From the NCBI RefSeq assembly GCF_005144885.1, contig NZ_CP039690.1, positions 3,795,001 to 3,859,000 on the forward strand: a stretch of DNA of 64,000 nt, in the 5' to 3' direction. Below, in pieces: positions 1 through 8,829 of this stretch. The position numbers were made by a program, and so were the translations under genes. The notes below the pieces were generated by a model. The model was given only the letters and a program-made list of their open reading frames with translations, did not search any database and was not told the DNA's origin. This DNA is from Phreatobacter stygius (GTDB lineage: Bacteria > Pseudomonadota > Alphaproteobacteria > Rhizobiales > Phreatobacteraceae). Position 1 is the stretch's first letter. The number at the start of each line of letters is the position of its first letter.

Positions 1-294
1 CATCTCCAGGATGTCGCGGAAGCCGCGCGTGGTGATCAGGCCGAGCTTGGCGCCCTTGCGCTCGATCACCGCATTGGTCACCAGCGTCGTGCCGTGGACG
101 ATCTCGGATACCTCGCCAAGCGTGATGCCGGCCATGGCGACCAGTTCCTCGAGCCCGATCAGGGCTGCCTCGGACGGATCGTGCGGCGTGGTCAGGCGCT
201 TGTGCAGGCGGACCGATTTCTCGACGCCGTCATAGAGGATGAAATCGGTGAAGGTTCCGCCGATGTCGAAGCCGATGCGCCAACGCTGGGTCAT
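1..294 (-). CDS. Hydantoinase/oxoprolinase A family protein, N-terminal part (runs off the window)
   Basis: Only the first 98 codons lie inside the window; the frame is open to base 1. The protein starts MTQRWRIGFDIGGTFTD, the phosphate-binding strand-turn of the ASKHA-fold HyuA/5-oxoprolinase family, and continues with the family's HGTTLVTNAVIERKGA block at about residues 67-82. These proteins work with a HyuB partner in ATP-dependent opening of hydantoin, 5-oxoproline or related rings, or in acetone-carboxylase-type reactions; the substrate cannot be told. The ATG overlaps the stop of the upstream IclR gene (ATGA), so the two are translationally coupled and the regulator probably controls this enzyme. 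A second, complete HyuA lies at 25374-27389. Confidence 0.85.
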   Translation of the reverse strand, partial: MTQRWRIGFDIGGTFTDFILYDGVEKSVRLHKRLTTPHDPSEAALIGLEELVAMAGITLGEVSEIVHGTTLVTNAVIERKGAKLGLITTRGFRDILEM

Positions 295-1103
295 AAGCTC
301 TTCTCCTCAATAGGAAATCTCACGGGAATAAAACGCTTGTCGCCGATCACGGCGGCGATCTCGGCGGCCCCTTCGCCGAGCGCCGCGATGATCCGGGTCC
401 GCTCATGCGGCGTGACGGTGGATGCGGGATAAGAAATGCACAGCGCGGCCTCGTCGCCGGTGACGGGATCGCCGACGGCGACCGAGATGGCGCCGACCCC
501 GCGCACCGCCTCGTCATGGGATTCGGCAAAGCCCGCCCGGCGGATCGCGGCAAGCCGCGTGATCAGGTCGTCGAGCGTCTGCGGCGCGGTGGCAGACGGC
601 GGCACGAAACCCTGGGCGTAGAGCTTGCGCACCTCGTCATCGGGCAGCCGGGCGAGCAGGGCGCGGCCGGTGCTGCTGGCAAAGGCCGAGATCCGGTCGC
701 CGATGGTCGAGACCACGCGCAGGATGTTGCGGCCGGGGTGCACGGTGATGCCGACCACCTCGCCGCCGCGCCGCATGCTGATATAGCCGGTATGGCCGAT
801 CTCGGCCGCGACCCGCGCCACGATCGCGTCGGTCCGGTCGATCAGCGAGGTCGCGAAGCGATAGATGTGGCCGGTCTGGTGCAGCAGCAGGCCGGGCCGG
901 TAGCGTTTGGTTTCGCCCACGGTTTCCAGAAATCCGGCATCGCGCATTGCGCGCAGCAGGCGCGACACATTGCTCTTCGGCAGGCCGAGCACCGACGACA
1001 CTTCGGTCACCGTCAGCTCGTTGCGGGTGACGGAGAAACAACGGAGCACATCGGCCGCGCTGGAAAGGATGGACATGCGGGCCACGCCTTTCATTTGTTC
1101 CAT
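291..1103 (-). CDS. IclR family transcriptional regulator
   Basis: A 270-residue protein with an N-terminal winged helix-turn-helix (about residues 12-65, with LPKSNVSRLLRAMRDAGFL as recognition region) and the GAF-like IclR effector domain (about 80-250, including the GRALLA and AVRGVGAISVAV blocks). Length is normal for the family. Possible ATG starts are at 1103, 1094 and 1076; the first lies inside a perfect palindrome, so one of the later two may be used. It is the first gene of a two-gene unit with the hydantoinase A gene (4-nt overlap), so it probably senses that enzyme's substrate. The window does not show whether it activates or represses. Confidence 0.9.
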   Translation of the reverse strand: MEQMKGVARMSILSSAADVLRCFSVTRNELTVTEVSSVLGLPKSNVSRLLRAMRDAGFLETVGETKRYRPGLLLHQTGHIYRFATSLIDRTDAIVARVAAEIGHTGYISMRRGGEVVGITVHPGRNILRVVSTIGDRISAFASSTGRALLARLPDDEVRKLYAQGFVPPSATAPQTLDDLITRLAAIRRAGFAESHDEAVRGVGAISVAVGDPVTGDEAALCISYPASTVTPHERTRIIAALGEGAAEIAAVIGDKRFIPVRFPIEEKSL

Positions 1104-1113
1104 AAAATGGAAC
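1097..1113. promoter_or_regulatory. Perfect 7-3-7 palindrome, probable IclR autoregulatory operator
   Basis: GTTCCAT-AAA-ATGGAAC is a perfect inverted repeat lying directly on the first possible start codon of the IclR gene, in an otherwise AT-richer stretch. IclR-type proteins bind short palindromes with TTCC/GGAA arms. The position fits autorepression of the iclR-hyuA unit. Confidence 0.6.
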
Positions 1114-1302
1114 TTGAGTTCTATAATATGAAAATAGTGCGAATGTCACGGCGCTGTCAAACGCCGAGCGGCTCTGTCCGGAATTGTTCGTATGGCGCGG
1201 CGATGCGGCGCGGCCGACCGATGGCTGGCCGCCCGTTGCACGAGATCAGGACGGTACGGAGTTTCGCCGGGCGCGCCGGAGCAGCCTCGGCTGGTTGGCC
1301 GG

Positions 1303-2007
1303 TCAGCCGATCCTGAGCCGCTCGGCTTCCATCGCGGCCGTGGCCCGCTCGACCATTTCATTGCCGGTCAGGCCTGGCGGTATCGCCGGCAGATAGGACA
1401 CGACAATGGTGCCGGGGCGCCGGGCGCCGCCGGAAATGCCCCAGAAACGGCCCGAATTCACCACCACCGGCAGCACCGGCACGTCGAGCCTTGCATAGAT
1501 CATCTCGACGCCGCGCTTGAAGTCGATCGGTTCGTCCGGGCTCTTGCGCGTGCCTTCCGGAAAGACCAGAACCGGCCGGCCCTCGGCCAGCGCCGTCTTC
1601 GCGCCGTCGATCATCCTGCGCAGCGCCTGGGTGCCGAGCTCCCGGTCGATGGTGATCATCGGCTGGTTTCTCAGATACCAGCCGAACACCGGCACCTTGA
1701 GCAATTCCTTCTTGGCGACCACGGCGACATCGGGAAACAGCACGTTGGCGGCCAGCGTCTCCCAGGTCGACTGGTGGTTGCTCAAGACGATGCAGGGGCC
1801 GGCTGGCCGGTTTTCCAGGCCACGCTCGACATAATCGAGCCCGACGACATGTTTCAGAAGGAACAGCGCGCCGCGCACCCAGCGCCGCGACACCGAGCGG
1901 ACCATGCGCGGCGAGCCGACCAGCATGAGCACCGGAATGAAAGCGCCGAACAGCGCGGTCCACAGGCCGAACAGGATGTCGAACGTCTTCGAGCGAATGG
2001 TGACCAT
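1303..2007 (-). CDS. 1-acyl-sn-glycerol-3-phosphate acyltransferase (PlsC family)
   Basis: A 234-residue membrane-bound acyltransferase that makes phosphatidic acid from lysophosphatidic acid in phospholipid synthesis. The acyltransferase motifs are clear: NHQSTWE at residues 77-83 (the NHxxxxD/E catalytic block, with Glu in place of Asp) and FPEGTR at 149-154. A hydrophobic N-terminal helix (about 10-30) fits inner-membrane anchoring. The frame is open for another 40 codons upstream, but that part is Arg-rich and unlike the family, so the ATG at 2007 (MVTIRSKTFD) was chosen. It stands alone between a regulator and a repeat-rich spacer. The lysophospholipid class it uses is not predictable. 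Confidence 0.88.
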   Translation of the reverse strand: MVTIRSKTFDILFGLWTALFGAFIPVLMLVGSPRMVRSVSRRWVRGALFLLKHVVGLDYVERGLENRPAGPCIVLSNHQSTWETLAANVLFPDVAVVAKKELLKVPVFGWYLRNQPMITIDRELGTQALRRMIDGAKTALAEGRPVLVFPEGTRKSPDEPIDFKRGVEMIYARLDVPVLPVVVNSGRFWGISGGARRPGTIVVSYLPAIPPGLTGNEMVERATAAMEAERLRIG

Positions 2008-2434
2008 CTGTTCCGACCGAGCTTTGACCCGCCGGACCGGCAGAGTGCCACAAGTGATGCGCCACCCATAGGCAGGCGGAGATGCTATGTCACTGGCGAT
2101 TTCGTCACGGGCAAGGCGGCTTGGCAAGTTTCGGGGGATCGGATGGGGTTCGCGTCCTCAAAGTCTCGCACAGGAACCACCGACTTCACATCAGGACCAG
2201 GGGAGGAGGCCTTATCCAACCTCGCCACCCCATCCGTCATGGCCGGCCTCGTGCCGGCCATCCACGCATGACCTTGACCGTCGAAGACGTGGATGGCCGT
2301 CACAAGCACGGCCATGACGAGGTGGTGGGCGACGCGTCGGCGTTGCACCGTCGGTGTTGTTCCCCTCGCCGGCGAGAGGCCAAGCCTGTATGTCCCCCAC
2401 GCAATTCCCACCGTGGAGGACGTTCCGATCTGCC
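2008..2434. repeat. Repeat-bearing spacer with two inverted copies of a palindromic element
   Basis: This 427-base stretch holds no credible gene. At 2239-2261 ATGGCCGGC and GCCGGCCAT flank a 5-base loop. At 2293-2315 a second, diverged copy in the opposite direction has ATGGCCGT and ACGGCCAT around a 7-base loop. Both are embedded in the GTCATGGCC...GGCCATCCACG context known from dispersed intergenic repeats of alphaproteobacteria. A separate 12-bp palindrome, CTCGCCGGCGAG, lies at 2365-2376. The pair could form a larger cruciform or attenuate transcription; that is inference. Confidence 0.6.
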
Positions 2435-3292
2435 TCACTGGCCGGCGTCGATACCGACTTCGGTCAGGGCCTGGCTTTCCAGCCCATGTTTTTTCAACAG
2501 CGCCAGATAGGTGCCGTTGGCCATCAGCCGGGTCAGCGCCGCCGCGACGGCGTCGCGTAGCGCCGGATTGCCGCGCGGAAAGGCGAGGCCGGAAAGGTTG
2601 CGGCCGATCGGCGCGCCCACCGCCACGAAGGCGCCGGGGTTCTGCTGGCGCAGATAGGTGACATATTCGGCGCCCAGCAGGGCGGCATTGGCACGGCCCT
2701 GCTGCAGGTCGGCGCGACTGGCGGCGGCGCCCGCCGTGCCGATCACCTGCATCGGCGGCCGGCCGGCGGCGACGCAATTGGCCTCGCTCCAGGCTTGCGC
2801 GGTCGGGAAATAATTGGTGGTGCGCGGCGTGGCGATCGACTTGCCGCACATGTCGAGCGGGGTGGCGATGCCGCCGGCCTGCTGGCTGGTGGTGAAGATC
2901 TGCGGGCCGGTCGAGATATAGTCGACGAAGCTCAGCTTCTCGCGGCGTGCCGGCAGGTCGGTCATCGAACTGCCGCTGAAATCGACCCGTCCGGCGGTGA
3001 TGCCGGTGATCAATTGCTCGAAGGTCATTTCCTCCCACTGGATGGCGATGTTCAATTCCTTGGCGATGGCGGTCACCAGGTCGACATTCAGGCCGCGGCG
3101 CTCATTGGTCGCCGGGTCCTTGTAGGCCATCGGCGGATAGGTCGCCTCGATGCCGACGCGGATCGTGCCGGCGCTGCGGATCGCGTCCGGCAGCGGGATC
3201 GGGGCCTGGCCCTGCGCCGCCACCGGCGCGATGTGAGCAAGAACCAAGGCTGCGCCGGCAAGGCCGAGGCGCGATAGAAAACTGGTCATCAA
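2435..3292 (-). CDS. Periplasmic substrate-binding protein, polar amino acid type (SBP_bac_3)
   Basis: A 285-residue protein with a Sec signal peptide (cleavage probably after APVAA, about residue 26) followed by the type II periplasmic fold: IRVGIEATYPPMAY, the GLNVDLVTAIAKEL block, and GITAGRVDFSGSSMT. This family usually feeds HisP/GlnQ-type amino acid importers, yet no such permease is next door. It is instead the last gene of a LIV-type operon, 92 bp behind an unusual ATPase. It may be a second receptor or an unrelated passenger. Ligand unknown. Confidence 0.85.
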   Translation of the reverse strand: MMTSFLSRLGLAGAALVLAHIAPVAAQGQAPIPLPDAIRSAGTIRVGIEATYPPMAYKDPATNERRGLNVDLVTAIAKELNIAIQWEEMTFEQLITGITAGRVDFSGSSMTDLPARREKLSFVDYISTGPQIFTTSQQAGGIATPLDMCGKSIATPRTTNYFPTAQAWSEANCVAAGRPPMQVIGTAGAAASRADLQQGRANAALLGAEYVTYLRQQNPGAFVAVGAPIGRNLSGLAFPRGNPALRDAVAAALTRLMANGTYLALLKKHGLESQALTEVGIDAGQ

Positions 3293-3384
3293 ATTCCCCC
3301 ACGGACCCGGCCGGACTGTCCGAACCAGGCAAGCCGCAAGGATGCTAGTCGAGGCGGTGCGTCACAGCCAGTCTTCGGCCTGCC

Positions 3385-4032
3385 TCAATTTTGGAGCCGG
3401 GGCGCGGGTGCCGCCACAGGCGCCAGTTCACCCAGATAGGCGCGCACTGCCTGGTCGCGCACCGTCTGGTCGAAATCGGCAAATGCGGCGACCCGGCCGC
3501 CGGCCACGAACAGGAAGCGGTCGCAGATCTCCTGGAGGATATCGAGCTGGAACGGCGCGGTCGGATGCAGGCAGACGAAGACCAGCCGGCCTTCGCGCTT
3601 CAGCCGGCGGAAGAAATCCAGCATGAAGCCGATATAACCGTCCTGGGTGTTGAACTGCGGTTCGTCGAACAGATGGACCAGCGGATAGACGCTTTCAGCC
3701 CGCTGCATCAGAAAGGCCGGCTTGGTCTTGGCGAAACGGCGCACCTGGTAGGACTGGTGATAGTGGATGGCGAGCCGGTCGCGCTCGCGATAGCGCACCT
3801 GATGGATGTCGTGACCGGCGATCCGGATCTCGCCGCCATTCGGTGTGTTGGACCCGGCGATCATCTCGAACAGGGTGGTCTTGCCGGCGCCGTTCGGTCC
3901 CAGCACCCCGACGATTTCCGATCGGTCGAAGCTGAGGTCGACGCCGAGCCGGAAGGCCGGCGTGCGGACGATCAGGCCGCGGTGATAGACCTTCTCGACC
4001 CGGTCGAGGACAAGCAGCGGCGCGGTACTCAT
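3385..4032 (-). CDS. ABC-type ATPase lacking the signature (LSGGQ) motif
   Basis: A 215-residue protein. Walker A (GPNGAGKT, residues 45-52), the Q-loop glutamine (Q93) and Walker B with its catalytic glutamate (LFDEP, 121-125) are intact, with a likely H-loop histidine at H156. Only about 27 residues separate Q-loop and Walker B, against roughly 70 in a normal importer ATPase: the helical subdomain and its LSGGQ signature are gone. No stop or frameshift is visible, so this looks like an established compact form. It overlaps the upstream LivF-like gene by 4 nt, making it the third ATPase of the LIV operon. It may be regulatory, or pair with a normal ATPase. Function unknown. Confidence 0.75.
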   Translation of the reverse strand: MSTAPLLVLDRVEKVYHRGLIVRTPAFRLGVDLSFDRSEIVGVLGPNGAGKTTLFEMIAGSNTPNGGEIRIAGHDIHQVRYRERDRLAIHYHQSYQVRRFAKTKPAFLMQRAESVYPLVHLFDEPQFNTQDGYIGFMLDFFRRLKREGRLVFVCLHPTAPFQLDILQEICDRFLFVAGGRVAAFADFDQTVRDQAVRAYLGELAPVAAPAPRLQN

Positions 4033-4730
4033 TGCACGCCTCCGATCAGCGAACGCTTGAGTGCGGCATCGGCGACAAGCTCGGCCGCCTCGCCCGACCA
4101 GGCGACCTGGCCGCGCTGCAGCACCACCACCCGGTCGGCGACTGACAGCGCGACATCGGCATTCTGCTCGACGACGATCGCGGCGATGCCTTCGGCCTTC
4201 AGGCGCCGGATCACCGCCATCACGTCGTTGACGATCTTCGGCGCGAGCCCCTGGCTCGGCTCGTCGAACAGCACCAGCCCGGGACTGCCGAGCAGGGCGC
4301 GGGCGATCGCCACCATTTGCATCTCGCCGCCGGACAGGGTCTCGGCGTCGCGGCTCATCAGATATTTGAGCGCCGAGAAGATCTCGGTGACCTCGCCGAG
4401 CGTCCAGGGCCGGAACGCCGTGCGCTTGATGCCGAGCGCCAGGTTCTTTTCCACCGTCAGTGTCGGGCAGAGCCGGCGGTCGTCGGGCACCCAGCCAATG
4501 CCCTGCCGGGCGATCTGGTGGGTCGGGTTCGCGGTAATGGTCCGGCCGCGGAACCGGATCTCGCCGTGCCGCGGCCGGGTCAGGCCGAGGATCGAGCGCA
4601 ACAGTGTGGTCTTGCCCGCGCCATTGGCGCCGAGCAGCGCCAGGACCTCGCCGTCGCGCACGGTCAGCGAGACGCCGAACAGCGCCTGGGTCTCGCCGTG
4701 GAAAGTGTCGACCGCCTGGACATCGAGCAT
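4029..4730 (-). CDS. livF: Branched-chain-amino-acid-type ABC transporter ATPase, LivF-like
   Basis: A 233-residue ATPase with Walker A GANGAGKT (34-41), a complete signature [15 protein letters not shown], and Walker [14 protein letters not shown], the SxGLAP form typical of LivF. It powers a LIV/HAAT-type importer as partner of the LivG-like ATPase. The frame is open for 29 more codons, but the ATG at 4730 shares a base with the stop of the LivG gene (TGATG), the usual coupling in these operons, and matches the family N-terminus MLxVxxVxxFHGxxQAL. The substrate class (amino acids, amides, aromatic acids) cannot be deduced. Confidence 0.92.
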   Translation of the reverse strand: MLDVQAVDTFHGETQALFGVSLTVRDGEVLALLGANGAGKTTLLRSILGLTRPRHGEIRFRGRTITANPTHQIARQGIGWVPDDRRLCPTLTVEKNLALGIKRTAFRPWTLGEVTEIFSALKYLMSRDAETLSGGEMQMVAIARALLGSPGLVLFDEPSQGLAPKIVNDVMAVIRRLKAEGIAAIVVEQNADVALSVADRVVVLQRGQVAWSGEAAELVADAALKRSLIGGVQ

Positions 4731-5473
4731 CAGTTCACCGTCCCGAGGCTTGAGGCTTTGACCCATGGATTGGCCATCAGTTCGGCCGGCGAGCCATGCG
4801 CGATCACCTGGCCCCAATGGATCACCGAAATCTCGTCGGCGAGCGAGAACAGGAAATCCATGTCGTGTTCGATGATCACGATGGTGACCAGGCCCTTCAG
4901 GCTGCGGATCAGCGTGGCGAGCCGGGCCCGGCCATCGCTGCCGAGACCGGCGGTCGGCTCGTCGAGGAACAACAGCTTCGGATCGGAGGCGAGCGCAACG
5001 GCGATTTCCAGCGCGCGCCTGGCGCCATAAGGCAGCGACTTCGCCGGGTCGTCGGCGCGGCGCGCCAGGCCGACCCGTTCCAGCACCGCCATGGCGGCGG
5101 CGGCGACGGCAGGATCGGCATAGGCCTGGCCGAGCGGGTCATGGACGCGCCCGCGGGTCGCCGGCAGCGCGATCGCGACATTCTCGAACACGCTGAATTC
5201 GTCGAACAGGTTCATCAGCTGGAACGACCGGGCTATGCCGAGCCTGGCGATCCGGTGCGGTTTCAGGCCGGTAATGTCCTGGCCGTCGAACAGCACCTGG
5301 CCGCGATCGGGCCGATAGCGGCCGGTCAGCACGTTGAAGCAGGTGGTCTTGCCGGCGCCGTTCGGCCCCATGATGCCGGAGAGCTTGCCGGCCTCGAAGG
5401 CGAGCGAAATATTCTCCAGCACCACCCGGTCGCCGAAGCGCAGATGCAGGCCCTTGGCTTCGAACAAGGCCAT
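4730..5473 (-). CDS. livG: Branched-chain-amino-acid-type ABC transporter ATPase, LivG-like
   Basis: A 247-residue ATPase with Walker A GPNGAGKT (36-43), the LivG-type [11 protein letters not shown] block after the Q-loop region, a signature that reads [12 protein letters not shown] instead of LSGGQ (the LxYGxxR form is normal for LivG), and Walker [12 protein letters not shown]. Start ATG 5473 is 3 bases beyond the stop of the permease gene. It is the cytoplasmic partner of the LivF-like ATPase and of the two permeases that precede it. Confidence 0.92.
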   Translation of the reverse strand: MALFEAKGLHLRFGDRVVLENISLAFEAGKLSGIMGPNGAGKTTCFNVLTGRYRPDRGQVLFDGQDITGLKPHRIARLGIARSFQLMNLFDEFSVFENVAIALPATRGRVHDPLGQAYADPAVAAAAMAVLERVGLARRADDPAKSLPYGARRALEIAVALASDPKLLFLDEPTAGLGSDGRARLATLIRSLKGLVTIVIIEHDMDFLFSLADEISVIHWGQVIAHGSPAELMANPWVKASSLGTVN

Positions 5474-5476
5474 GGC

Positions 5477-6481
5477 TCAGGCCTCCTTCGCATCGGGCGC
5501 GGCGACCGGCGCCGGCGGCGGCTTGCGGCGCAGCGCCTCGAACAGGCCGGCAAGCCCCTCGGGCCGGAACAGCACCAGGATGACGAACAACAGGCCGAAC
5601 CACAGCATCCAGCTGGTGGTCAGGGCACCGATCAGGTCGCGTGCCAGGAAGAACACGACGGCGCCGATCACCGGCCCCCAGAACGACACGAGGCCGCCGC
5701 CGATCAGCGTCATCATGACGATATAGCCGGAATAGTGCAGGCTCATCACATCGGGAAAGGCCGAGCGCTGGGCCATGGCGAACAGCCCGCCGGCCAGGCC
5801 CGAGAGCGCCGCCGACAGCACGATGACGGCGAACTTGCAGGCCCAGACGTCGTAGCCGATGAAGCGGGCGCGCTCCTCGTTCTGCTTGATCGCTTTCACC
5901 ACCCGTCCGAACGGCGAATGGATCAGCCGCCAGAGCCCGAGCGACACCAGCATGAACATCGCCAGCACGCCGTAATAGAGCGCCACATTGGTCTCGAGCG
6001 GGATCGCCGTCAGGCCGAGATCGGCCGGCAGCCGGGCGATCTTCAACAGGCCGTCCTCGCCGCCGGTGATCGCGTGCGCCTTCATCGCGACGAACCAGAA
6101 CACCTGGCCGAAGGCGATCGTCATCAGCGAGAAATAGATGCCGCGCCGGTGCGAGATGAACAGGGCCACCAGGGCGCCGGCAAGCGCGGTCGCCAGCACC
6201 GCGACGGCGAGGCAGATCCAGAGGTTCGGCGCGATGTTGAATTGGGCGAGCCCGAAGGCATAGGCGCCGATGCCGAAAAACGCGCCGTGGCCGAACGAGG
6301 GCAGGCCGGCATGGCCGAGCACCAGGTTATAGGCGAGCGCATAGGTCGCGAAGATCAGGATCTCGATGCCGAGATAGTGGTAGAGCCCGATGGGCTCGAT
6401 CCAGAACGGCAGCGTGGCGAACAGGGCCCATGTGACCAGCATGGCGGGCGTCAGCGTCGGAACCGTCCGGCGGGCGTCCAT
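5477..6481 (-). CDS. livM: LIV-type ABC transporter permease, LivM-like
   Basis: A 334-residue inner-membrane protein with about nine hydrophobic segments and the LivM hallmarks GHAGLPSFGHGAFFGIGAYA (about 55-74), SHRRGIYFSLMTIAFGQ, and a conserved ITGGEDGL block. It forms the translocation pore with the LivH-like protein. The C-terminus ends in a Pro/Ala-rich tail (PPPAPVAAPDAKEA). It starts one base after the LivH stop, so the two are co-translated. Confidence 0.92.
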   Translation of the reverse strand: MDARRTVPTLTPAMLVTWALFATLPFWIEPIGLYHYLGIEILIFATYALAYNLVLGHAGLPSFGHGAFFGIGAYAFGLAQFNIAPNLWICLAVAVLATALAGALVALFISHRRGIYFSLMTIAFGQVFWFVAMKAHAITGGEDGLLKIARLPADLGLTAIPLETNVALYYGVLAMFMLVSLGLWRLIHSPFGRVVKAIKQNEERARFIGYDVWACKFAVIVLSAALSGLAGGLFAMAQRSAFPDVMSLHYSGYIVMMTLIGGGLVSFWGPVIGAVVFFLARDLIGALTTSWMLWFGLLFVILVLFRPEGLAGLFEALRRKPPPAPVAAPDAKEA

Positions 6482-6482
6482 T

Positions 6483-7406
6483 TCAGGCCTCCAGCACGCT
6501 CTTCTTGCCGAACAGCCCGCGCGCGCGGAAGGTCACGACAAGGATGAGCAAGAGATACATCGAGAGCAGCGACCACTCCGAGGCATAGGCCCCGGACAGG
6601 CCGACCACCATGCCGACCAGGAGACCGGCAATGACCGCCCCCCAGAAGCTGCCGACCCCGCCGAGCACGATGACCAGGAAGGCCGGGACCACCGCGTCGA
6701 CCCCCATATGCGGGCGGATGCCCCAGATCGGCGCCAGGATGACGCCGGCGAGCGCCGCCAGCATGGTGCCGAAGACGAAGACCCCGGTGCGCAGCTTCTT
6801 CAGGTCGATGCCCAGCGCCTGGACGATCTCGCTGTCATGGGCGCCGGCCTTGACCATGGCGCCGAAGCGGGTGCGCTCGACCACCAGCCAGACGATGGCG
6901 ATCGCCGCGATGGCGAAAGCGGCGGCCCAGAAGCGATATCTCGACCAGATCAGATCGAGGAACAGGAAGCCGCCGGAAATGTCGCGCGGCACCGGCAGGA
7001 CATAGTCGCGGGTGCCCCAGACCGCCCGGATCAGGTCCTCCAGCACCATGGCGATGCCGAAGGTCAGCAACAGGCCGTAGAGCGGGTCGCGGCCATAGGT
7101 GCGCCGCATCAGCCGCTCGATCACCACGCCGAACGGGGCGACCAGCACCGGCGCGATCAGGATCGCCGCGGTATAGCGCCAGCCGAGCGGCACGCCGGCC
7201 CAGATCTTCAGCATGTCGGGCGGCAAAGGCAGGCGCGGCGTCGCGATGGCAAAGGCGAAATAGGCGCCGAGCGCGAACAGCGAGCCATGGGCGAGATTGA
7301 TCTGCTCCATCAGGCCGAGGATCAGCATGAAGCCGAGCGCGATCAGCGCGAACAGCAGGCCTAGCGTCAGGCCGTTGACCAGATGCGGCAGGAGATCAAT
7401 CAGCAT
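6483..7406 (-). CDS. livH: LIV-type ABC transporter permease, LivH-like
   Basis: A permease of about 307 residues with the LivH N-terminus (LLPHLVNGLTLGLLFALIALGFMLILG), the INLAHGSLFALGAYFAF block and the GVGSFWGAVIAGLLVG block. Two starts are possible. A GTG at 7478 overlaps the receptor stop (GTGA) but adds 24 Pro/Asp-rich residues foreign to the family; the ATG at 7406 gives normal length and was chosen, although its ribosome-binding site is weak. It lies directly behind the receptor gene. Confidence 0.9.
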   Translation of the reverse strand: MLIDLLPHLVNGLTLGLLFALIALGFMLILGLMEQINLAHGSLFALGAYFAFAIATPRLPLPPDMLKIWAGVPLGWRYTAAILIAPVLVAPFGVVIERLMRRTYGRDPLYGLLLTFGIAMVLEDLIRAVWGTRDYVLPVPRDISGGFLFLDLIWSRYRFWAAAFAIAAIAIVWLVVERTRFGAMVKAGAHDSEIVQALGIDLKKLRTGVFVFGTMLAALAGVILAPIWGIRPHMGVDAVVPAFLVIVLGGVGSFWGAVIAGLLVGMVVGLSGAYASEWSLLSMYLLLILVVTFRARGLFGKKSVLEA

Positions 7407-7474
7407 GTCCGACCAATCACTTGTGGAGGGCCGGGGCGGCGGCTCGGCCGCCCCTTCGTCAGTGTCCGGACGCG

Positions 7475-8782
7475 TCACATCTCGTAGGTCGGCACCTTGT
7501 CATAGGCGATGAGGTTGCACTTGCCCGGCGCGGCGTCGTCCATGGCGTTTTTCGGCTCGGTCTGGCTCAGGATCTCGAACAGGTCGGTCGGATCCGACGG
7601 CCGGGCGTTGCGGCGCGCCAGATAGATCGTCTGCTGCACCTGGTGGGTCGCCGGATCGATCACCGCATCGAAATGCTGCATGCGGTCGGCGGCGGTCATT
7701 TTCAGCCCTTCGAGCTGCTTGATGACGGCAATATTATTGGTCGAGCCGGCTCGTTCGATCGCCCGCAGCAATTCGCGCGTCGCGGTATAGCCGTTATAGG
7801 ACACGTTGCCGGGCACCGGGATCGGCGACTGCGGATAGGCGGTCTGCCAGCGCCTGACGAATTCGGCGACGCCCGGCAGTTGCAGCTTGTGGTACCAGGT
7901 GGTGCCGAACACGCCGAACAGGCTGTCGGGTGCCCCCCAGATATCCGGCCAGTCCTGCTGGTTGTTGATCCAGGCGGTGCGCTCCTCCAGCTTCAGGTCG
8001 GTGACCTGCTGGCGCAAGGCCTTGATGTCGTCGCCGCCAATCGCGGTGGCCACCACGTCCGGCCGGGTCTGCTGGATCTTCAACAGATAGGACGTGAAGT
8101 CGCGGGTGTTCTGCGGCACCAGCAGGTTGTCGATGATCTGGCCGCCGGCGGCTTCCACCAGCGCCTTGGTCGAGGCCGAGGTGGTATGGCCCCAGACATA
8201 GTCATTGGTCAGCAAAAGCCAGCGCTTGCCGACCTTGTCGACGGCGTTGCGCACCGAGGCCTTGGAGAAATTGGTGCCGTTGCCGTCCCAGACGAACTTG
8301 ACGCGCGAGCAATTCTCGCCTGCCTCACTCGGCGCCGAGGAATTGGTGTTGATATAGACGGTGCCATATTTCGCCGCGACCTGGGTGATCGCATTGGCGA
8401 CGCCCGAATGCACCGCGCCGACCAGGAAGCCGCATTGCTCCTGGGCGATGAAACGCTCGGCGACACGGGTGGCGGTGGCCGGATTGGTTTCGGTATCGGT
8501 GGTGATCCATTCGATCTTGCGGCCGGCGACGCCGCCCTTGGCATTGAACTCGTCGATGGCGAGCCGCATGCCCAGGAGATCGTCCTGACCGCTATTGCCA
8601 TACTGGCCGCTGGCGTCGCAGGTCAGCCCGAGCTTGATCGGTTTCTTGGCGCCTTGCGCCCAGACCCGGTTGGCCTTCCAGGGACCGAAGAAGCTGCCCG
8701 CTCCGGCAAGCGCTGCCGCCATCAGGCTGCCATGCACGACGCTGCGCCGAGACATGCGCCCCAAGATGCGCTTCTGGGTCAT
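7475..8782 (-). CDS. LIV-type ABC transporter substrate-binding protein
   Basis: A 435-residue type I periplasmic receptor. The N-terminus carries a twin-arginine-like signal (RMSRRSVVHGSLMAAALAGAG) ending near VWAQ, then IKLGLTCDASGQYGNSGQDD and the GMRLAIDEFNAKGGVAGRKI block of the peripla_BP_6 family. It captures the substrate for the downstream LivHMGF-like transporter. Its relatives bind amino acids, amides, urea or aromatic acids; the ligand here is open. It is the first gene of the operon and is divergent from an RpiR regulator, with a palindrome in the shared promoter region. Confidence 0.9.
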   Translation of the reverse strand: MTQKRILGRMSRRSVVHGSLMAAALAGAGSFFGPWKANRVWAQGAKKPIKLGLTCDASGQYGNSGQDDLLGMRLAIDEFNAKGGVAGRKIEWITTDTETNPATATRVAERFIAQEQCGFLVGAVHSGVANAITQVAAKYGTVYINTNSSAPSEAGENCSRVKFVWDGNGTNFSKASVRNAVDKVGKRWLLLTNDYVWGHTTSASTKALVEAAGGQIIDNLLVPQNTRDFTSYLLKIQQTRPDVVATAIGGDDIKALRQQVTDLKLEERTAWINNQQDWPDIWGAPDSLFGVFGTTWYHKLQLPGVAEFVRRWQTAYPQSPIPVPGNVSYNGYTATRELLRAIERAGSTNNIAVIKQLEGLKMTAADRMQHFDAVIDPATHQVQQTIYLARRNARPSDPTDLFEILSQTEPKNAMDDAAPGKCNLIAYDKVPTYEM

Positions 8783-8829
8783 CGTTTCCTCCTCTTGGCT
8801 TTTTATTGGCCTTGGGTGTTAGAATGAAC

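Noticed and set aside
2085-2434. Protein-like readings ending in MAGTRPAMT
   Set aside because: These are translations of the palindromic repeat, a known source of false gene calls.
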